This document shows positions 1-8,588 of a stretch of DNA of 49,279 nucleotides, piece after piece. Below the pieces are notes generated by a model. That model was not told the origin of the DNA, searched no databases, and saw nothing but the letters and a program-made list of their open reading frames with translations. The DNA is from Alphaproteobacteria bacterium (GTDB lineage Bacteria > Pseudomonadota > Alphaproteobacteria > SP197), in assembly GCA_028277285.1 (NCBI GenBank), contig JANQGO010000273.1, positions 1 through 49,279 of the forward strand, written 5' to 3'. Each line of letters opens with the position of its first letter. Position 1 is the first letter of the stretch. A program made the translations under genes and the position numbers.

Positions 1-1487
1 AACAGATCGAGCAGCTGCCATGGGGCCAGCCGGTCAATCCTCATAAGCGCCTCGAGCTGCTCTCCGCCGACGCGATCGAGGCGATCCACAACAACTCGCT
101 GCGCATTCTCGAAGAGATCGGCGTTGCCTTTCATCTGCCCGCTGCCGTCGACCTGTTTGCCGAAGCCGGCGCCATCATCGGCGACGACGGCATGAACGTG
201 CGCATCGGCCGTGACATTGTTGAGCGGGCGCTCTCGACCGTCGCCCGGTCCTCGCGGCTGACGCCGCGTAACATCAACCACGCCGTCGACATCGACACCG
301 AGAAGCTCGCCTTCGCCACCGTACTCGGCCCGCCCAACTGTCATGACATCGAACGCGGCCGCCGGCCGGGCACCATCGCCGACTTCGCCGATTTCGTCAG
401 ATTGGGCCAGTTCTTCAACATCATCCACATGATCGCGGGTTCGCCGGTCGAACCCATGGACGTGCCGGTCGAAGTCCGCCACCTGGTCTCGACCAAGGTG
501 ATGTTGGAACTGTCCGACAAGGTGCCCTACGTCTTCTGCCACAGTCCGCAGCGCATTCACGACGTGCTCGACATGATCGCGATCTCGCGCGGCATCACCC
601 GCGACGGCCTGATCGAAAGCCCGTCGACCTACGCCATCATCAACACGAACTCGCCCCTGCAATACGACGCGCCGATGGCCGCGGGCCTGATCGAACTGGC
701 GCGCCATAACCAGACGCCGCTGATCACGCCGTTCTCACTCGCCGGCGCGACAATGCCGGTCTCGCTCGCCGGCGCGGTGTCGCTGTCGAACGCGGAAATG
801 CTGGCGGGCCTCGTGCTCACCCAGTTGGCGAAGCCGGGCGCACCGGTGGTGACCGCCGCCAAGACCTTGAATGTCGACATGAAGACCGGCGCGCCGGCGT
901 TCGGCTCGGCCGAGGCCAACCAGTCGCTGCAGATCGGTGCCCAACTGGCGCGCCGTTACGGCCTGCCCTACCGCGCGTCGAACTTCACCAGTTCCAACGC
1001 GGTCGACGCCCAGGCGGCCTACGAGTCCCAGGCCCAGCTATGGGCCGGCGTTCTGGCCGGCGCCAACGTCATCATGCACGCGGCCGGCTGGCTGGAAGGC
1101 GGCCTCTGCTCATCCTTCGACAAGTTCATTCTGGATGTCGAGATCCTGCAGATGATGGCGAGCTACCTGCAACCCGTCGAAGTCAGCGACGAGACCCTGG
1201 CGTTCGACGAGGTCGTCAGTGTCGGCCATGGCGGCCACTATTTCGGCACCGACCACACGATCGCGTCCTACGAGAGCGCGTTCTATCTGCCGCTGATCTC
1301 AAACACGAAAAACTACGGTCAGTGGGCCGAGGAAGGATCGCTCGACGCGACCCAGCGGGCGCACGAGCTCTACAAACGCGCCCTTAACGAATACCAGCAG
1401 CCCGCTCTCGAACCGGACCGCCAGGAAGCGCTCGATGCCTTCGTCGCGTGCCGGACCGAGGAAGGCGGCGCGCCGATCGACTGGTAA
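1..1487 (+). CDS. MttB/MtgB-type trimethylamine or betaine methyltransferase (5' truncated by window edge)
   Basis: The open frame runs unbroken from base 3 of the window, so the true start lies to the left. An internal ATG at 192 is not the start, because the family-like sequence (QIEQLPWGQPVNPHKRLELL and on) precedes it. About 495 residues are visible, ending in GGAPIDW. The protein matches the MttB superfamily (COG5598), which moves a methyl group from a quaternary or tertiary amine to a corrinoid protein. The conserved C-terminal stretch with KFILDVEIL is present. There is no in-frame amber codon, so this is a non-pyrrolysine member like the glycine-betaine enzyme MtgB rather than true MttB. 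No corrinoid protein gene is visible, although one could lie left of the window. A flavoprotein gene follows 26 nt downstream on the same strand, so the two are probably co-transcribed. The exact substrate is not determined. Confidence 0.88.
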   Translation, partial: QIEQLPWGQPVNPHKRLELLSADAIEAIHNNSLRILEEIGVAFHLPAAVDLFAEAGAIIGDDGMNVRIGRDIVERALSTVARSSRLTPRNINHAVDIDTEKLAFATVLGPPNCHDIERGRRPGTIADFADFVRLGQFFNIIHMIAGSPVEPMDVPVEVRHLVSTKVMLELSDKVPYVFCHSPQRIHDVLDMIAISRGITRDGLIESPSTYAIINTNSPLQYDAPMAAGLIELARHNQTPLITPFSLAGATMPVSLAGAVSLSNAEMLAGLVLTQLAKPGAPVVTAAKTLNVDMKTGAPAFGSAEANQSLQIGAQLARRYGLPYRASNFTSSNAVDAQAAYESQAQLWAGVLAGANVIMHAAGWLEGGLCSSFDKFILDVEILQMMASYLQPVEVSDETLAFDEVVSVGHGGHYFGTDHTIASYESAFYLPLISNTKNYGQWAEEGSLDATQRAHELYKRALNEYQQPALEPDRQEALDAFVACRTEEGGAPIDW

Positions 1488-1513
1488 CCCCACGCCCCTT
1501 GGCGGGACATCCC

Positions 1514-3499
1514 GTGACCCACACCTTTCCCCACCTCTTCTCGCCGCTTTCCCTGCGCCACAAGACGCTGAAGAACAGGCTCGTGTTCGGCGCGCACACC
1601 GCCAACATGTCGGTCGACGGCCTGCCGCTTGACCGTCACTACGGCTACTACCTGGAGCGCGCCATCGGTGGCGCGGCGATGATCGTTGTCGAGCCGATGC
1701 CGGTTCACGGCTCTGCCGTCCTGACGCGCGGCAACTTTCGCCACGCAAGCGACGACGTCGTCCCCCACTTCCGGCGCATCACCGACGCCTGCCACGAGCA
1801 TGACGTCGTCATGATCCAGCAGCTCTACCATGTCGGCCAGCACGGCGACTGGGACAACTCGTTCAGCGCCTATCCCTCGCCTTCCGGTCTGCCGTCGTTC
1901 CACGACGCCATGGGCAGCCACGCCATGACCGAGGCGGAGATCGAGACCATGATCGATGCCTTCGTGCAGGCCGCCCAACGCTGTCAGGCGTGCGGCTTCG
2001 ACGGCATCGAACTGTTCGCCGCCTACAACGCCCTGATCGATCAGTTCTGGACTCCGTTCAACAACCGGCGCGATGACCGCTGGGGCGGGTCGCTGGAGAA
2101 CCGCCTGCGGTTCTCGTCGGGGATCATGCAGCGCATTCGCAAAGCTTGCGGCAACGATTTCATCGTCGGGCTTGCCGTCAGCATCGAAGACGAGGCCGAT
2201 GTCGCGCTCTCGGTCGAGGCGCTGTCGGAGATCATTGCCTGGCATGACGAACGCCAGTTGATGGACTATGTCACCTGCGGCTTCGGCAGCTACTTCAGCT
2301 CCGGTACCATCATCCCGACCTTCGTCTGGCCCGACAAGTTGGGGGCGCCCTATGCGGAGGAGCTGAAGAAGGTCCTGCAACACGCGCGCATGCAGGCCGA
2401 GGCCCACATCCGCACGCCCGAGAACGCCGACTACGTCATCGCTTCGGGCCAGGCCGACATGGTCTCGATCGTGCGCGGCCAGATCGCCGATCCCCATCTG
2501 GGCAACAAGGCACGCGACGGCAGGCCGGAAGACATCCGCCCGTGCATCTCGTGCAACCAGATGTGCAACGGCCGGCGGTCGCGCGACTACTGGGTCTCCT
2601 GCCTGATCAATCCCTCGGCCGGACGCGAGTTCGAATTCGGCGGCGATCGTTTCAAGCCCTCGCCCCAGCCAAAGCGGGTCCTGGTCGTCGGCGGTGGTCC
2701 GGCCGGCATGGAGACAGCGCGTGTTGCCGCCGAGCGCGGCCATCGCGTGACGTTGGCAGAAGCGGCACCTGACCTTGGCGGTCAGTACCGGCTGGCCGGC
2801 CAGCAGCCACGCCGCCAGCAGATCCTCGATCACATCGCGTGGTACGAGACGCAGCTCGCCAAACTCCAGGTCGAGGTGCGGCTGAACACCTATACTGATG
2901 CCGCTGACATCTCACCGGACGACCATGACGAGATCGTCGTGGCGACAGGCTCGCTGCCGTCCGGCAGCGGCTTCCAGCGCGCCTTGCCTGGCCAGGACAT
3001 GCTGCCCGGAGCCCACCAGGCCAACGTCTTCTCCGTCGAAGACGTGATGTCGCGCGCCGCCCGTCTCGGCGATCGTGTCATCCTGCTGGACGAAGACGGC
3101 AACTGGCGCGGCGCCGGTACCGCTTGGTATCTGGCCGAGCGCGGTCACAAGGTGATCCTGGTGACCCAGCACTCCAAGGTCGGCGCCGACATCGCCAGAA
3201 CCAATGTCGACTATCGCCTGCGCGTCACCCTGCGCCGCCTGGGCGTCGCGTTTCACACCGAAGCGGGTTTGCTCGATTGGCGCGGCGACGGCGCGACCGT
3301 GCTCGACTTCCTGTCCGGCGAGCAGTCGTTCGTGGCGGCCGATTCGTTGGTACTCGCGACAACGAACGAACCGTTCGACGACCTGTCTGACGCCCTTCCA
3401 GCAGAGCACGCCAACGTTCATCGCCTGGGCGATTGCGTCGCCGCGCGCACGGCCTATGTCGCGTTCTTCGAAGGACGCAAGCTCGGTTTGGCGCTCTGA
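1514..3499 (+). CDS. TMADH-family FMN/4Fe-4S/FAD oxidoreductase (dimethylglycine or N-methyl amine demethylase type)
   Basis: This 661-residue protein has the full three-part architecture of trimethylamine dehydrogenase and 2,4-dienoyl-CoA reductase. It has an N-terminal FMN-binding TIM barrel (FPHLFSPLSLRHKTLKNR), a 4Fe-4S motif with spacing C-x2-C-x3-C-x11-C (begins CISCNQMC), and a C-terminal nucleotide-binding fold starting at VLVVGGGPAGMETA. The start is taken as GTG 1514, because the family N-terminus begins a few residues later and the reading frame upstream overlaps the MttB-like gene. The position of the flavin-linking Cys30 of TMADH is a Thr (FGAHTANM), so no covalent 6-S-cysteinyl FMN is expected. 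It is likely co-transcribed with the MttB-like gene, suggesting it oxidises the demethylated product. The segment before ENADYVIASGQADM diverges from the usual GRI motif (AEAHIRTPE). The substrate is inferred from context only. Confidence 0.88.
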   Translation: MTHTFPHLFSPLSLRHKTLKNRLVFGAHTANMSVDGLPLDRHYGYYLERAIGGAAMIVVEPMPVHGSAVLTRGNFRHASDDVVPHFRRITDACHEHDVVMIQQLYHVGQHGDWDNSFSAYPSPSGLPSFHDAMGSHAMTEAEIETMIDAFVQAAQRCQACGFDGIELFAAYNALIDQFWTPFNNRRDDRWGGSLENRLRFSSGIMQRIRKACGNDFIVGLAVSIEDEADVALSVEALSEIIAWHDERQLMDYVTCGFGSYFSSGTIIPTFVWPDKLGAPYAEELKKVLQHARMQAEAHIRTPENADYVIASGQADMVSIVRGQIADPHLGNKARDGRPEDIRPCISCNQMCNGRRSRDYWVSCLINPSAGREFEFGGDRFKPSPQPKRVLVVGGGPAGMETARVAAERGHRVTLAEAAPDLGGQYRLAGQQPRRQQILDHIAWYETQLAKLQVEVRLNTYTDAADISPDDHDEIVVATGSLPSGSGFQRALPGQDMLPGAHQANVFSVEDVMSRAARLGDRVILLDEDGNWRGAGTAWYLAERGHKVILVTQHSKVGADIARTNVDYRLRVTLRRLGVAFHTEAGLLDWRGDGATVLDFLSGEQSFVAADSLVLATTNEPFDDLSDALPAEHANVHRLGDCVAARTAYVAFFEGRKLGLAL

Positions 3500-3502
3500 C
3501 GG

Positions 3503-5524
3503 TTAGACGAGGTCGCGCGGAACGGCGTCATTCCATTCGCGCATGAAGATGCGTTCGTCGCCGTCATAGGCCTCCAGACGCCCGCAGACATAGAACGTCT
3601 CGCGGTCGCATCGCTGGGAGGTCACGATCTCCGTGCGCACCGACCAGTCGTCGCGCGCCATGGTGACGGTACGCCTTGCCTCGACCTTGGCGGATGCCGG
3701 ATCGTCGGGGTGGACGCAATAGGTCCTGACGGTGCGACCGCCCTTCACCATGCCATGGTTGGTATCGTGGCGCCGGCCGTGATCCTCGACCGTCACGGCC
3801 GTCACCGCACCGCTTTCGAGATCACGTTCGACGAATCGGCGGTGGTTCTCGGGCTCCACGACCTCCTGTACAGACGCTTCGGCCAATTCGGCTTCGGCGA
3901 AGGACACCTTGACGTCAGGACGCCTGGGCATGACCGGCAGCTCCAGCGAACTGACGCCCGTGCACACGGAGAGCGTCGGTTTGTCAGGCGCTGGCCAGAC
4001 AAGCGGCCAGTAGGACGTTGAGACGGCAACGCGCAGCCGGTTGCCCGGCGGCACCGCATAGGCGATGTCGTCCAGCACAACACGCACCCGATAGCGCTCG
4101 CCGGGTTCGACCGGTTCCAGGTCTACATGGCCATTGCGGTGTGTCAGGTTCAGCAATCCGTATGTGATCCGAACCGATGCCCCGTCCGGCGCGACATCGC
4201 ACAGCCGCACCGCCACTTGACCGACAGCGCGGTCACACGCGAGCTCCAGTTCGACCGCCGGTGCGCCCGCCAGTTCCATCCGTTCGGTAAGCGGTTCGGT
4301 GTCGAACAACAGGGAACCGCCGTCATCGAGGCGCTGATCGCCCGGCGATTCCGGTCCCCAGCCCATGGGGCAGATCTCGCTGGCCGCGGTTCCCGTCGTC
4401 AGAGGCGAGGAGATTGTCAGTTCGTGTTCCGGTTCGGCCGCATCGTCAAGGCTGCCGCGGTTCAAGACCAGTTGCCGGGTCTCGACGGCTTCGGGCGGCC
4501 AGCTCGCCGCGCCGATCCATGATCCCTTCCGTTTCTCGTACCAGGCGCGCGGAGGTTCGGAGTCGTAGACCCAAACCCGAAAGCGCGGTTCGTCCAGAAC
4601 GTCGGTCTCACGGCCTTTGAGCCAGTGATCCCACCATCGCACACATTCCTGAAGATAGCCGATCTGCGGGCCCGGCATGGCGTCATAGGGATAGCCGTGG
4701 AGCCAGGGACCGATGATGGCGCGCGACGCCTCCGGCACCTGCCTCATGATGCGCGGCACCGGCGTCGAGTAAACGTCGCCCCAGCCGCCGGCGATGAGTG
4801 CCGGCACGTCGATCGGCTGCGCGGAATCGCAGATCGAGCCATGGGACCACAAGGCATCGCGGCGTTGATGGCGCAGCCATGCCGGCAGGGTGAACTCGTG
4901 CGCCTCAAGGCGTTCAAGCCACACGTCGCGCCAGGTCGCCGCGGCGTTGTCGCCCAGCAAGGTCGGATCGGGCGGCACCGAGAAGAACGACAGCATGGTC
5001 GCCGACCAACCGTGATGTTCGGTGAGCTGACAGCCGCCGCGATAGTGCATGCAGTCGGCGTAACGGTCGTCCGAACAGCCGCTCGCGACGATCGCCCTCA
5101 GCGCCGGCGGGCGGCAGGCGGCGACCTGGAGCGAGTTATAGCCGCCCCACGAGTTGCCCATCATGCCGACAGCGCCGTCACACCAGGGCTGGCGCGAGAG
5201 CCAGTCGATGACCTCGACGCCGTCGTCGATCTCCTGCTGGGTGTATTCGTCGGTGATCAGCCCGTCGGACTCGCCTGTACCGCGCACATCGACCCGAAGA
5301 CAGGCGTAACCGTGCCCGGCCATGTACCGATGCGCATGCTCGTCGCGCGTCTGCGTCTTGTGGCGCTTGGCGTAAGGCAGATATTCCAGGACCGCAGGCA
5401 CCGGGTGTTGTTCCGCATCGACCGGCATCCAGGCGCGCGCCGCGAGCCGGCAGCCATCGGCAAGCGTGATCCAGAGGTTCTCGATTTCACGGATCTCGTT
5501 GGGAAAGCTATCGATGGTTTTCAT
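3503..5524 (-). CDS. CocE/NonD-family alpha/beta hydrolase (X-Pro dipeptidyl-peptidase S15 type)
   Basis: This 673-residue protein has the CocE / S15 layout. An alpha/beta hydrolase core comes first, with RVDVRGTGESDG and the nucleophile elbow GNSWGG (Ser of GMMGNSWGG). A cap region follows, then a C-terminal jelly-roll domain typical of X-Pro dipeptidyl-peptidases and cocaine esterase (PPGNRLRVAVS). Such enzymes hydrolyse esters or amide bonds, and the natural substrate here is unknown. The 3' end meets the preceding rightward gene with only 3 nt between them, so the two are convergent. Its own upstream side carries the twin palindromes at 5566-5698. It has no signal peptide and is probably cytosolic. 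In this amine- and amide-rich setting it may release a small acid or amine from a conjugate, which is inference. Confidence 0.87.
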   Translation of the reverse strand: MKTIDSFPNEIREIENLWITLADGCRLAARAWMPVDAEQHPVPAVLEYLPYAKRHKTQTRDEHAHRYMAGHGYACLRVDVRGTGESDGLITDEYTQQEIDDGVEVIDWLSRQPWCDGAVGMMGNSWGGYNSLQVAACRPPALRAIVASGCSDDRYADCMHYRGGCQLTEHHGWSATMLSFFSVPPDPTLLGDNAAATWRDVWLERLEAHEFTLPAWLRHQRRDALWSHGSICDSAQPIDVPALIAGGWGDVYSTPVPRIMRQVPEASRAIIGPWLHGYPYDAMPGPQIGYLQECVRWWDHWLKGRETDVLDEPRFRVWVYDSEPPRAWYEKRKGSWIGAASWPPEAVETRQLVLNRGSLDDAAEPEHELTISSPLTTGTAASEICPMGWGPESPGDQRLDDGGSLLFDTEPLTERMELAGAPAVELELACDRAVGQVAVRLCDVAPDGASVRITYGLLNLTHRNGHVDLEPVEPGERYRVRVVLDDIAYAVPPGNRLRVAVSTSYWPLVWPAPDKPTLSVCTGVSSLELPVMPRRPDVKVSFAEAELAEASVQEVVEPENHRRFVERDLESGAVTAVTVEDHGRRHDTNHGMVKGGRTVRTYCVHPDDPASAKVEARRTVTMARDDWSVRTEIVTSQRCDRETFYVCGRLEAYDGDERIFMREWNDAVPRDLV

Positions 5525-5565
5525 GGTGGCTGTCCGATTGAAGGTGAAACGGGTGGCGGCTCGCT

Positions 5566-5627
5566 AGAGCGGATCATGGTTAGGGGGAACCGCGTGACGG
5601 TTCCCCCTAACCATGTGAATCCGCTCT
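5566..5627. repeat. large near-perfect palindrome A (twin intergenic palindromes)
   Basis: The left arm 5566-5592 and right arm 5598-5627 pair across a 5-base loop (CGTGA, 5593-5597). The inner 17 bp (ATGGTTAGGGGGAACCG) match perfectly. The outer 9 bp (AGAGCGGAT) also match, offset by a 3-base bulge in the right arm. Its outer boundary AGAGCGGAT resembles that of the second palindrome 12 bp downstream (AGAGCAGAT). No T-run follows, so it is not a simple rho-independent terminator. It may be a member of an extragenic palindrome family. Confidence 0.85.
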
Positions 5628-5639
5628 CCATCTATGAGC

Positions 5640-5698
5640 AGAGCAGATCCTGCCTTGACGGAATCGCGTAGCGATTCCGTCAAGGCAGGATCTGCTCT
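5640..5698. repeat. large perfect palindrome B (28-bp arms, 3-base loop)
   Basis: Arms 5640-5667 and 5671-5698 are perfect reverse complements (28 bp) around GTA. The outer ends read AGAGCAGATCC and GGATCTGCTCT. It lies between the stop of the leftward polyamine-type binding protein gene (5739) and the start of the leftward CocE gene (5524). It could act as a 3' mRNA stabilising or attenuating hairpin. The arm sequence differs from palindrome A except at the AGAGC(G/A)GAT ends. Confidence 0.9.
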
Positions 5699-5738
5699 AA
5701 AGCCGCCACCCGCTTGCAGGCCATAGGACTGGGAGATG

Positions 5739-6878
5739 CTAAATGCCGGCCTGGACCTCTTCCCACATGACGGCGATCTTGTCGGAGTTCGCCATCGGTC
5801 TCGAAAAGTGCGTGTTGGCAAGGAACGTATCGACATCGTTTGATAGGCCAACCGAAAGCAGCCATGCCTGGTCGATACCTTCGTAGGACTTGGCGTTGGA
5901 ATGGCCGGTCAACCACTCGGTAATCTCAAAGCGGCCGGATTCCGGCGACAGGAAGGAATCGATGACCTGATGCGCCTTCTCATAGAGTCCGCGTTCCATC
6001 GATGCCGGGTGGATCGTAAGGCCGCAACACCACGTAATCGCGCCTTCCTTCGGCACCATCCATGTCCATTCAGCATCGGTGCCTTCGGCCGCGCTGGCAA
6101 GCTGGGACAGAACCGAGTTCCAGGCGACACCCATGACGACTTCGCCTGATGCCATCGCCTGGGCAACCTCCGTCATCGAGTGGGAGATGATACGGTTGTT
6201 CGGCATCTGCTTGGCGAGCCACTTGCGGACTTCGGCGATCTGGGCATCGTCCATGTTGAAGGCGTCGATACCCAATGCGACACCGGCGATCGACGCCATG
6301 TCGGACGAACTGTCAACGACCGACATGCGGCCTTTGTACTTTTCGTCCATCAGCGCTTCCCAGCTCTGCATTTCCGGATCCAGATACTCCGGCGCCAGAT
6401 CGGTGCGCACGACGATCGAGGTCTGCCCCCAGTCGTCGGCGGCAAAGATCTGATCGCCGCCCATCTTGCCGCCCGGGATGTTCTTGAAGACATCCAGCAC
6501 GTCCGGCCAATGGGACAGCATCGACGTGTCGATCGGCGCCAAGAAGCCGGCGTCGTACCACAGCTGCATCGACTCGATGCACGGGAACATGACGTCGGGC
6601 GAATAGCCGCCGCGCATCTTGTTGAACGCCTCTTCCTGGTTGCTGAAGAAGCTGTAATTCGGCGGCGCGCCGTTCTGGGCAACGTATTGCGCCGAAAACT
6701 CCGGGCTGTCATAGCCCGACCATGTAAAGAGCACCGGTTGCTCGGTATCGGCCAACGCCTGGCGGCCCGTCATCGGCACCGCCGCGGCCATGACGCCGAA
6801 CGAGGCCATCAGCCGTTTTGCCTCGCGCCGCGTGATCTTTCCGCTGAAGAGAAGGTCCCTGAACTCGTTGATTTCCAT
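5739..6878 (-). CDS. Tat-exported PotD-like extracellular solute-binding protein (spermidine/putrescine type)
   Basis: This is a 379-residue periplasmic binding protein of the PotD / extracellular solute-binding family 1. The start is ATG 6878, preceded by AGGGAG at good spacing; an upstream in-frame extension was rejected. The N-terminus has a short lead, then TRREAKRLMASFGV and an alanine-rich stretch ending near RQALA, which resembles a twin-arginine signal. The mature part begins TEQPVLFTWSGYDSPEF, matching the LxxxxWxGY(D/Y) start of PotD proteins. No ATPase or permease gene is adjacent, so it is an orphan within the window and presumably works with a transporter encoded elsewhere. The substrate may be a polyamine or another cationic amine. 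The gene is single, with a candidate promoter about 125 bp upstream and twin palindromes after its stop. Confidence 0.87.
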   Translation of the reverse strand: MEINEFRDLLFSGKITRREAKRLMASFGVMAAAVPMTGRQALADTEQPVLFTWSGYDSPEFSAQYVAQNGAPPNYSFFSNQEEAFNKMRGGYSPDVMFPCIESMQLWYDAGFLAPIDTSMLSHWPDVLDVFKNIPGGKMGGDQIFAADDWGQTSIVVRTDLAPEYLDPEMQSWEALMDEKYKGRMSVVDSSSDMASIAGVALGIDAFNMDDAQIAEVRKWLAKQMPNNRIISHSMTEVAQAMASGEVVMGVAWNSVLSQLASAAEGTDAEWTWMVPKEGAITWCCGLTIHPASMERGLYEKAHQVIDSFLSPESGRFEITEWLTGHSNAKSYEGIDQAWLLSVGLSNDVDTFLANTHFSRPMANSDKIAVMWEEVQAGI

Positions 6879-7379
6879 TGAAGTCTCCCTGGCTTCGCCT
6901 CGCCCGTTGCATCGGCATGTGCCCCGTCGCCCGGCCCTCACAGCACGCGAGCGATCGCGGCTAGGCGATCAAGACTGGCAAAATCGCCTCAATAATGCAT
7001 CATCGTATCGATATATAATCCATCGTGTCAAATCCTTGTTATGGCGGACGTCCCTTCCAGCGTGATTGGCGCCCCCGAATGCCGGCGGTTCCCTCAGCCT
7101 CTTTGAACGCGGACACTCATGAAGACCGCGCAGCACGAAACGGTGGCGCTCAACCACCGCCGTCCGCCATTCCTAGCCTTGCTCATTGGGTATCTCGGGC
7201 GAATGGTTGGAGCACCACGATGTGATGTGCAGCACCACAGGCGTGGCATCACACCAACTCAACGCAAACCGGGTTGCCTGGTTCGGCAAACGACCGCGAT
7301 CACGTGACCGAACTTGATGATCCGCCGTTAACGGCCGTCAAGTTGCGGAGGTAACGGGTTCTTCAGAAGACGCAGACGA
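6879..7379. other. 501-bp gene-free stretch between two leftward genes
   Basis: I see no credible coding sequence here. The left part holds the candidate promoter for the PotD-like gene in an AT-rich patch (about 6988-7032). The rest is ordinary GC-rich sequence without a clear repeat or RNA gene. Confidence 0.55.
7002..7031 (-). promoter_or_regulatory. candidate sigma-70 promoter of the PotD-like gene
   Basis: On the minus strand a perfect -35 box TTGACA (7031-7026) is followed after 18 bp by TACGAT (7007-7002), a 4/6 match to the -10 consensus. It sits in an AT-rich patch about 125 bp before the start codon at 6878. It is a pattern match only. Confidence 0.42.
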
Positions 7380-8276
7380 CTAGCTGGGCTTTCGCAGGTT
7401 CAGCTTGTCGCGTGCTTCGCCCGGCGTCAGCACGCGCGCGCCGATACGCTCGATGATTCCCACGGCCCTCTCGACCAGTTGCCCGTTGTTGGCAAGGACA
7501 CCCCGATCCAAGTAGAGATTGTCTTCAAGACCGACCCTCACATTGCCACCGAGCACGAGCGATTTCGCCACCATCGGCATTTGGTGGCGCGAGATGCCGA
7601 AACTTGACCAAACTGCCCCATCGGGCAGCAAGTCCCGCATCGCGAGCAAGACTTTGGTGTCGGTCGGCGCATTGGTGCCGATGCCCAGACAAAACTGGAA
7701 GAGTGGCGGCGCATCGATAACACCCTCGTCGATCAACTGGCGCGCCAGCATGATCGGGCCGACGTCGAAGACCTCGATCTCCGGCTTAACGCCCGCAGCC
7801 TGCATGCGCTTCGCCATCTCGCGAACCGCGCTGCCGTGACCCAAATAGGCGACATCATCGGCGAAACTGATCAAACCCATGTCCAGGCTGCAGATCTCCG
7901 GCTGCAACTCGACGGCATGGGCCACACGGCCCTCCGGTGTCGTCAGATCGCTGCCTTCCCGCCACTCGCCAGGTTTGTCGTCGTCGATCAGAATCGCCCC
8001 CCCATTGCCGCCGGTCAGGTTGATGACAATGTCGGTGTCGCTTTCGCGAATACGCTCGACGACCTCTCGGAAAAGCTCGGTGCGAAACGCGTTCTGTCCG
8101 GTCTCCGGATCGCGCACGTGGCAATGGGCAATCGACGCCCCTGCCTTGGCCGCTTGGATGGCTGCGTTGGCGATCTGCTCGGGAGTCACGGGGACATGCT
8201 CGCTCTTGCCGGTCGTGTCGCCGCCGCCGGTCACGGCGCAGGTCAACAAGACCTCTCTGTTCAGTTCGTCGATCAT
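7380..8276 (-). CDS. beta-keto acid cleavage enzyme (BKACE / 3-keto-5-aminohexanoate cleavage family)
   Basis: This 298-residue TIM-barrel, Zn-dependent Claisen-type enzyme belongs to the BKACE family (DUF849). The family transfers an acetyl unit from a beta-keto acid to acetyl-CoA. The start is ATG 8276, with GGAAG upstream, giving the family N-terminus REVLLTCAVTGGGDT. Zinc ligands HCH (His51, His53) and Glu251 in RVGLEDN are present, and so is the ELQPEICSLDMG motif. One characterised BKACE subgroup cleaves 3-dehydrocarnitine into glycine betaine and acetoacetyl-CoA. With so many betaine-demethylating genes nearby this is an attractive role, but specificity cannot be read from sequence by eye. 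The frame stays open to 8399, and that upstream extension was not accepted. Confidence 0.9.
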   Translation of the reverse strand: MIDELNREVLLTCAVTGGGDTTGKSEHVPVTPEQIANAAIQAAKAGASIAHCHVRDPETGQNAFRTELFREVVERIRESDTDIVINLTGGNGGAILIDDDKPGEWREGSDLTTPEGRVAHAVELQPEICSLDMGLISFADDVAYLGHGSAVREMAKRMQAAGVKPEIEVFDVGPIMLARQLIDEGVIDAPPLFQFCLGIGTNAPTDTKVLLAMRDLLPDGAVWSSFGISRHQMPMVAKSLVLGGNVRVGLEDNLYLDRGVLANNGQLVERAVGIIERIGARVLTPGEARDKLNLRKPS

Positions 8277-8588
8277 CGCTTCTTCCATCTGCTCCGGATA
8301 CGGGCTCGCGCGCACCGTCTCAATGGACTGAACGCCGCCGATCTCGGCCAGTTTACCGTCCATGAACCTGTTGTCATCGGTTACGGCTGCATTGATCAAG
8401 GAAACAACGTGTCATCGACGCTCGTTGCGCGATGCGCCGATAAGAAACGGCGGTCAGGGCATGCCGGCGGCCAGTCGGCTGAATTGCGTAGCAGCGGGCG
8501 GATCGAACAGCGGCAGCCGCCATTGTGGACTCTCGACAGCCGCCAGGCCGCGTCGACAACCGGTCCACGCCGACCGCTCCCGTACGAT
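8277..8588. other. 312-bp non-coding gap
   Basis: It lies between the start of the beta-keto acid cleavage gene and the end of the dimethylformamidase-like gene, both leftward. The cleavage-enzyme frame stays open to an ATG at 8399, and those 41 extra residues match no family I recognise. No hairpin with a T-run or other clear signal was seen. Confidence 0.45.

Noticed and set aside
1-1487. A pyrrolysine-encoded MttB
   Set aside because: No in-frame TAG interrupts the gene, so it is the non-pyrrolysine type.
1370-2833. A 487-codon frame on the minus strand opposite the first flavoprotein gene
   Set aside because: It mirrors codon structure of the sense gene, has no ribosome-binding site and no recognisable domain.
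5566-5698. The twin palindromes as ordinary rho-independent terminators
   Set aside because: No T-run follows either hairpin on either strand, and the stems are much longer than typical terminators.
7380-8399. Starting the beta-keto acid cleavage gene at the ATG at 8399
   Set aside because: The 41 extra residues match nothing in the family, while ATG 8276 has a ribosome-binding site and gives the family N-terminus.
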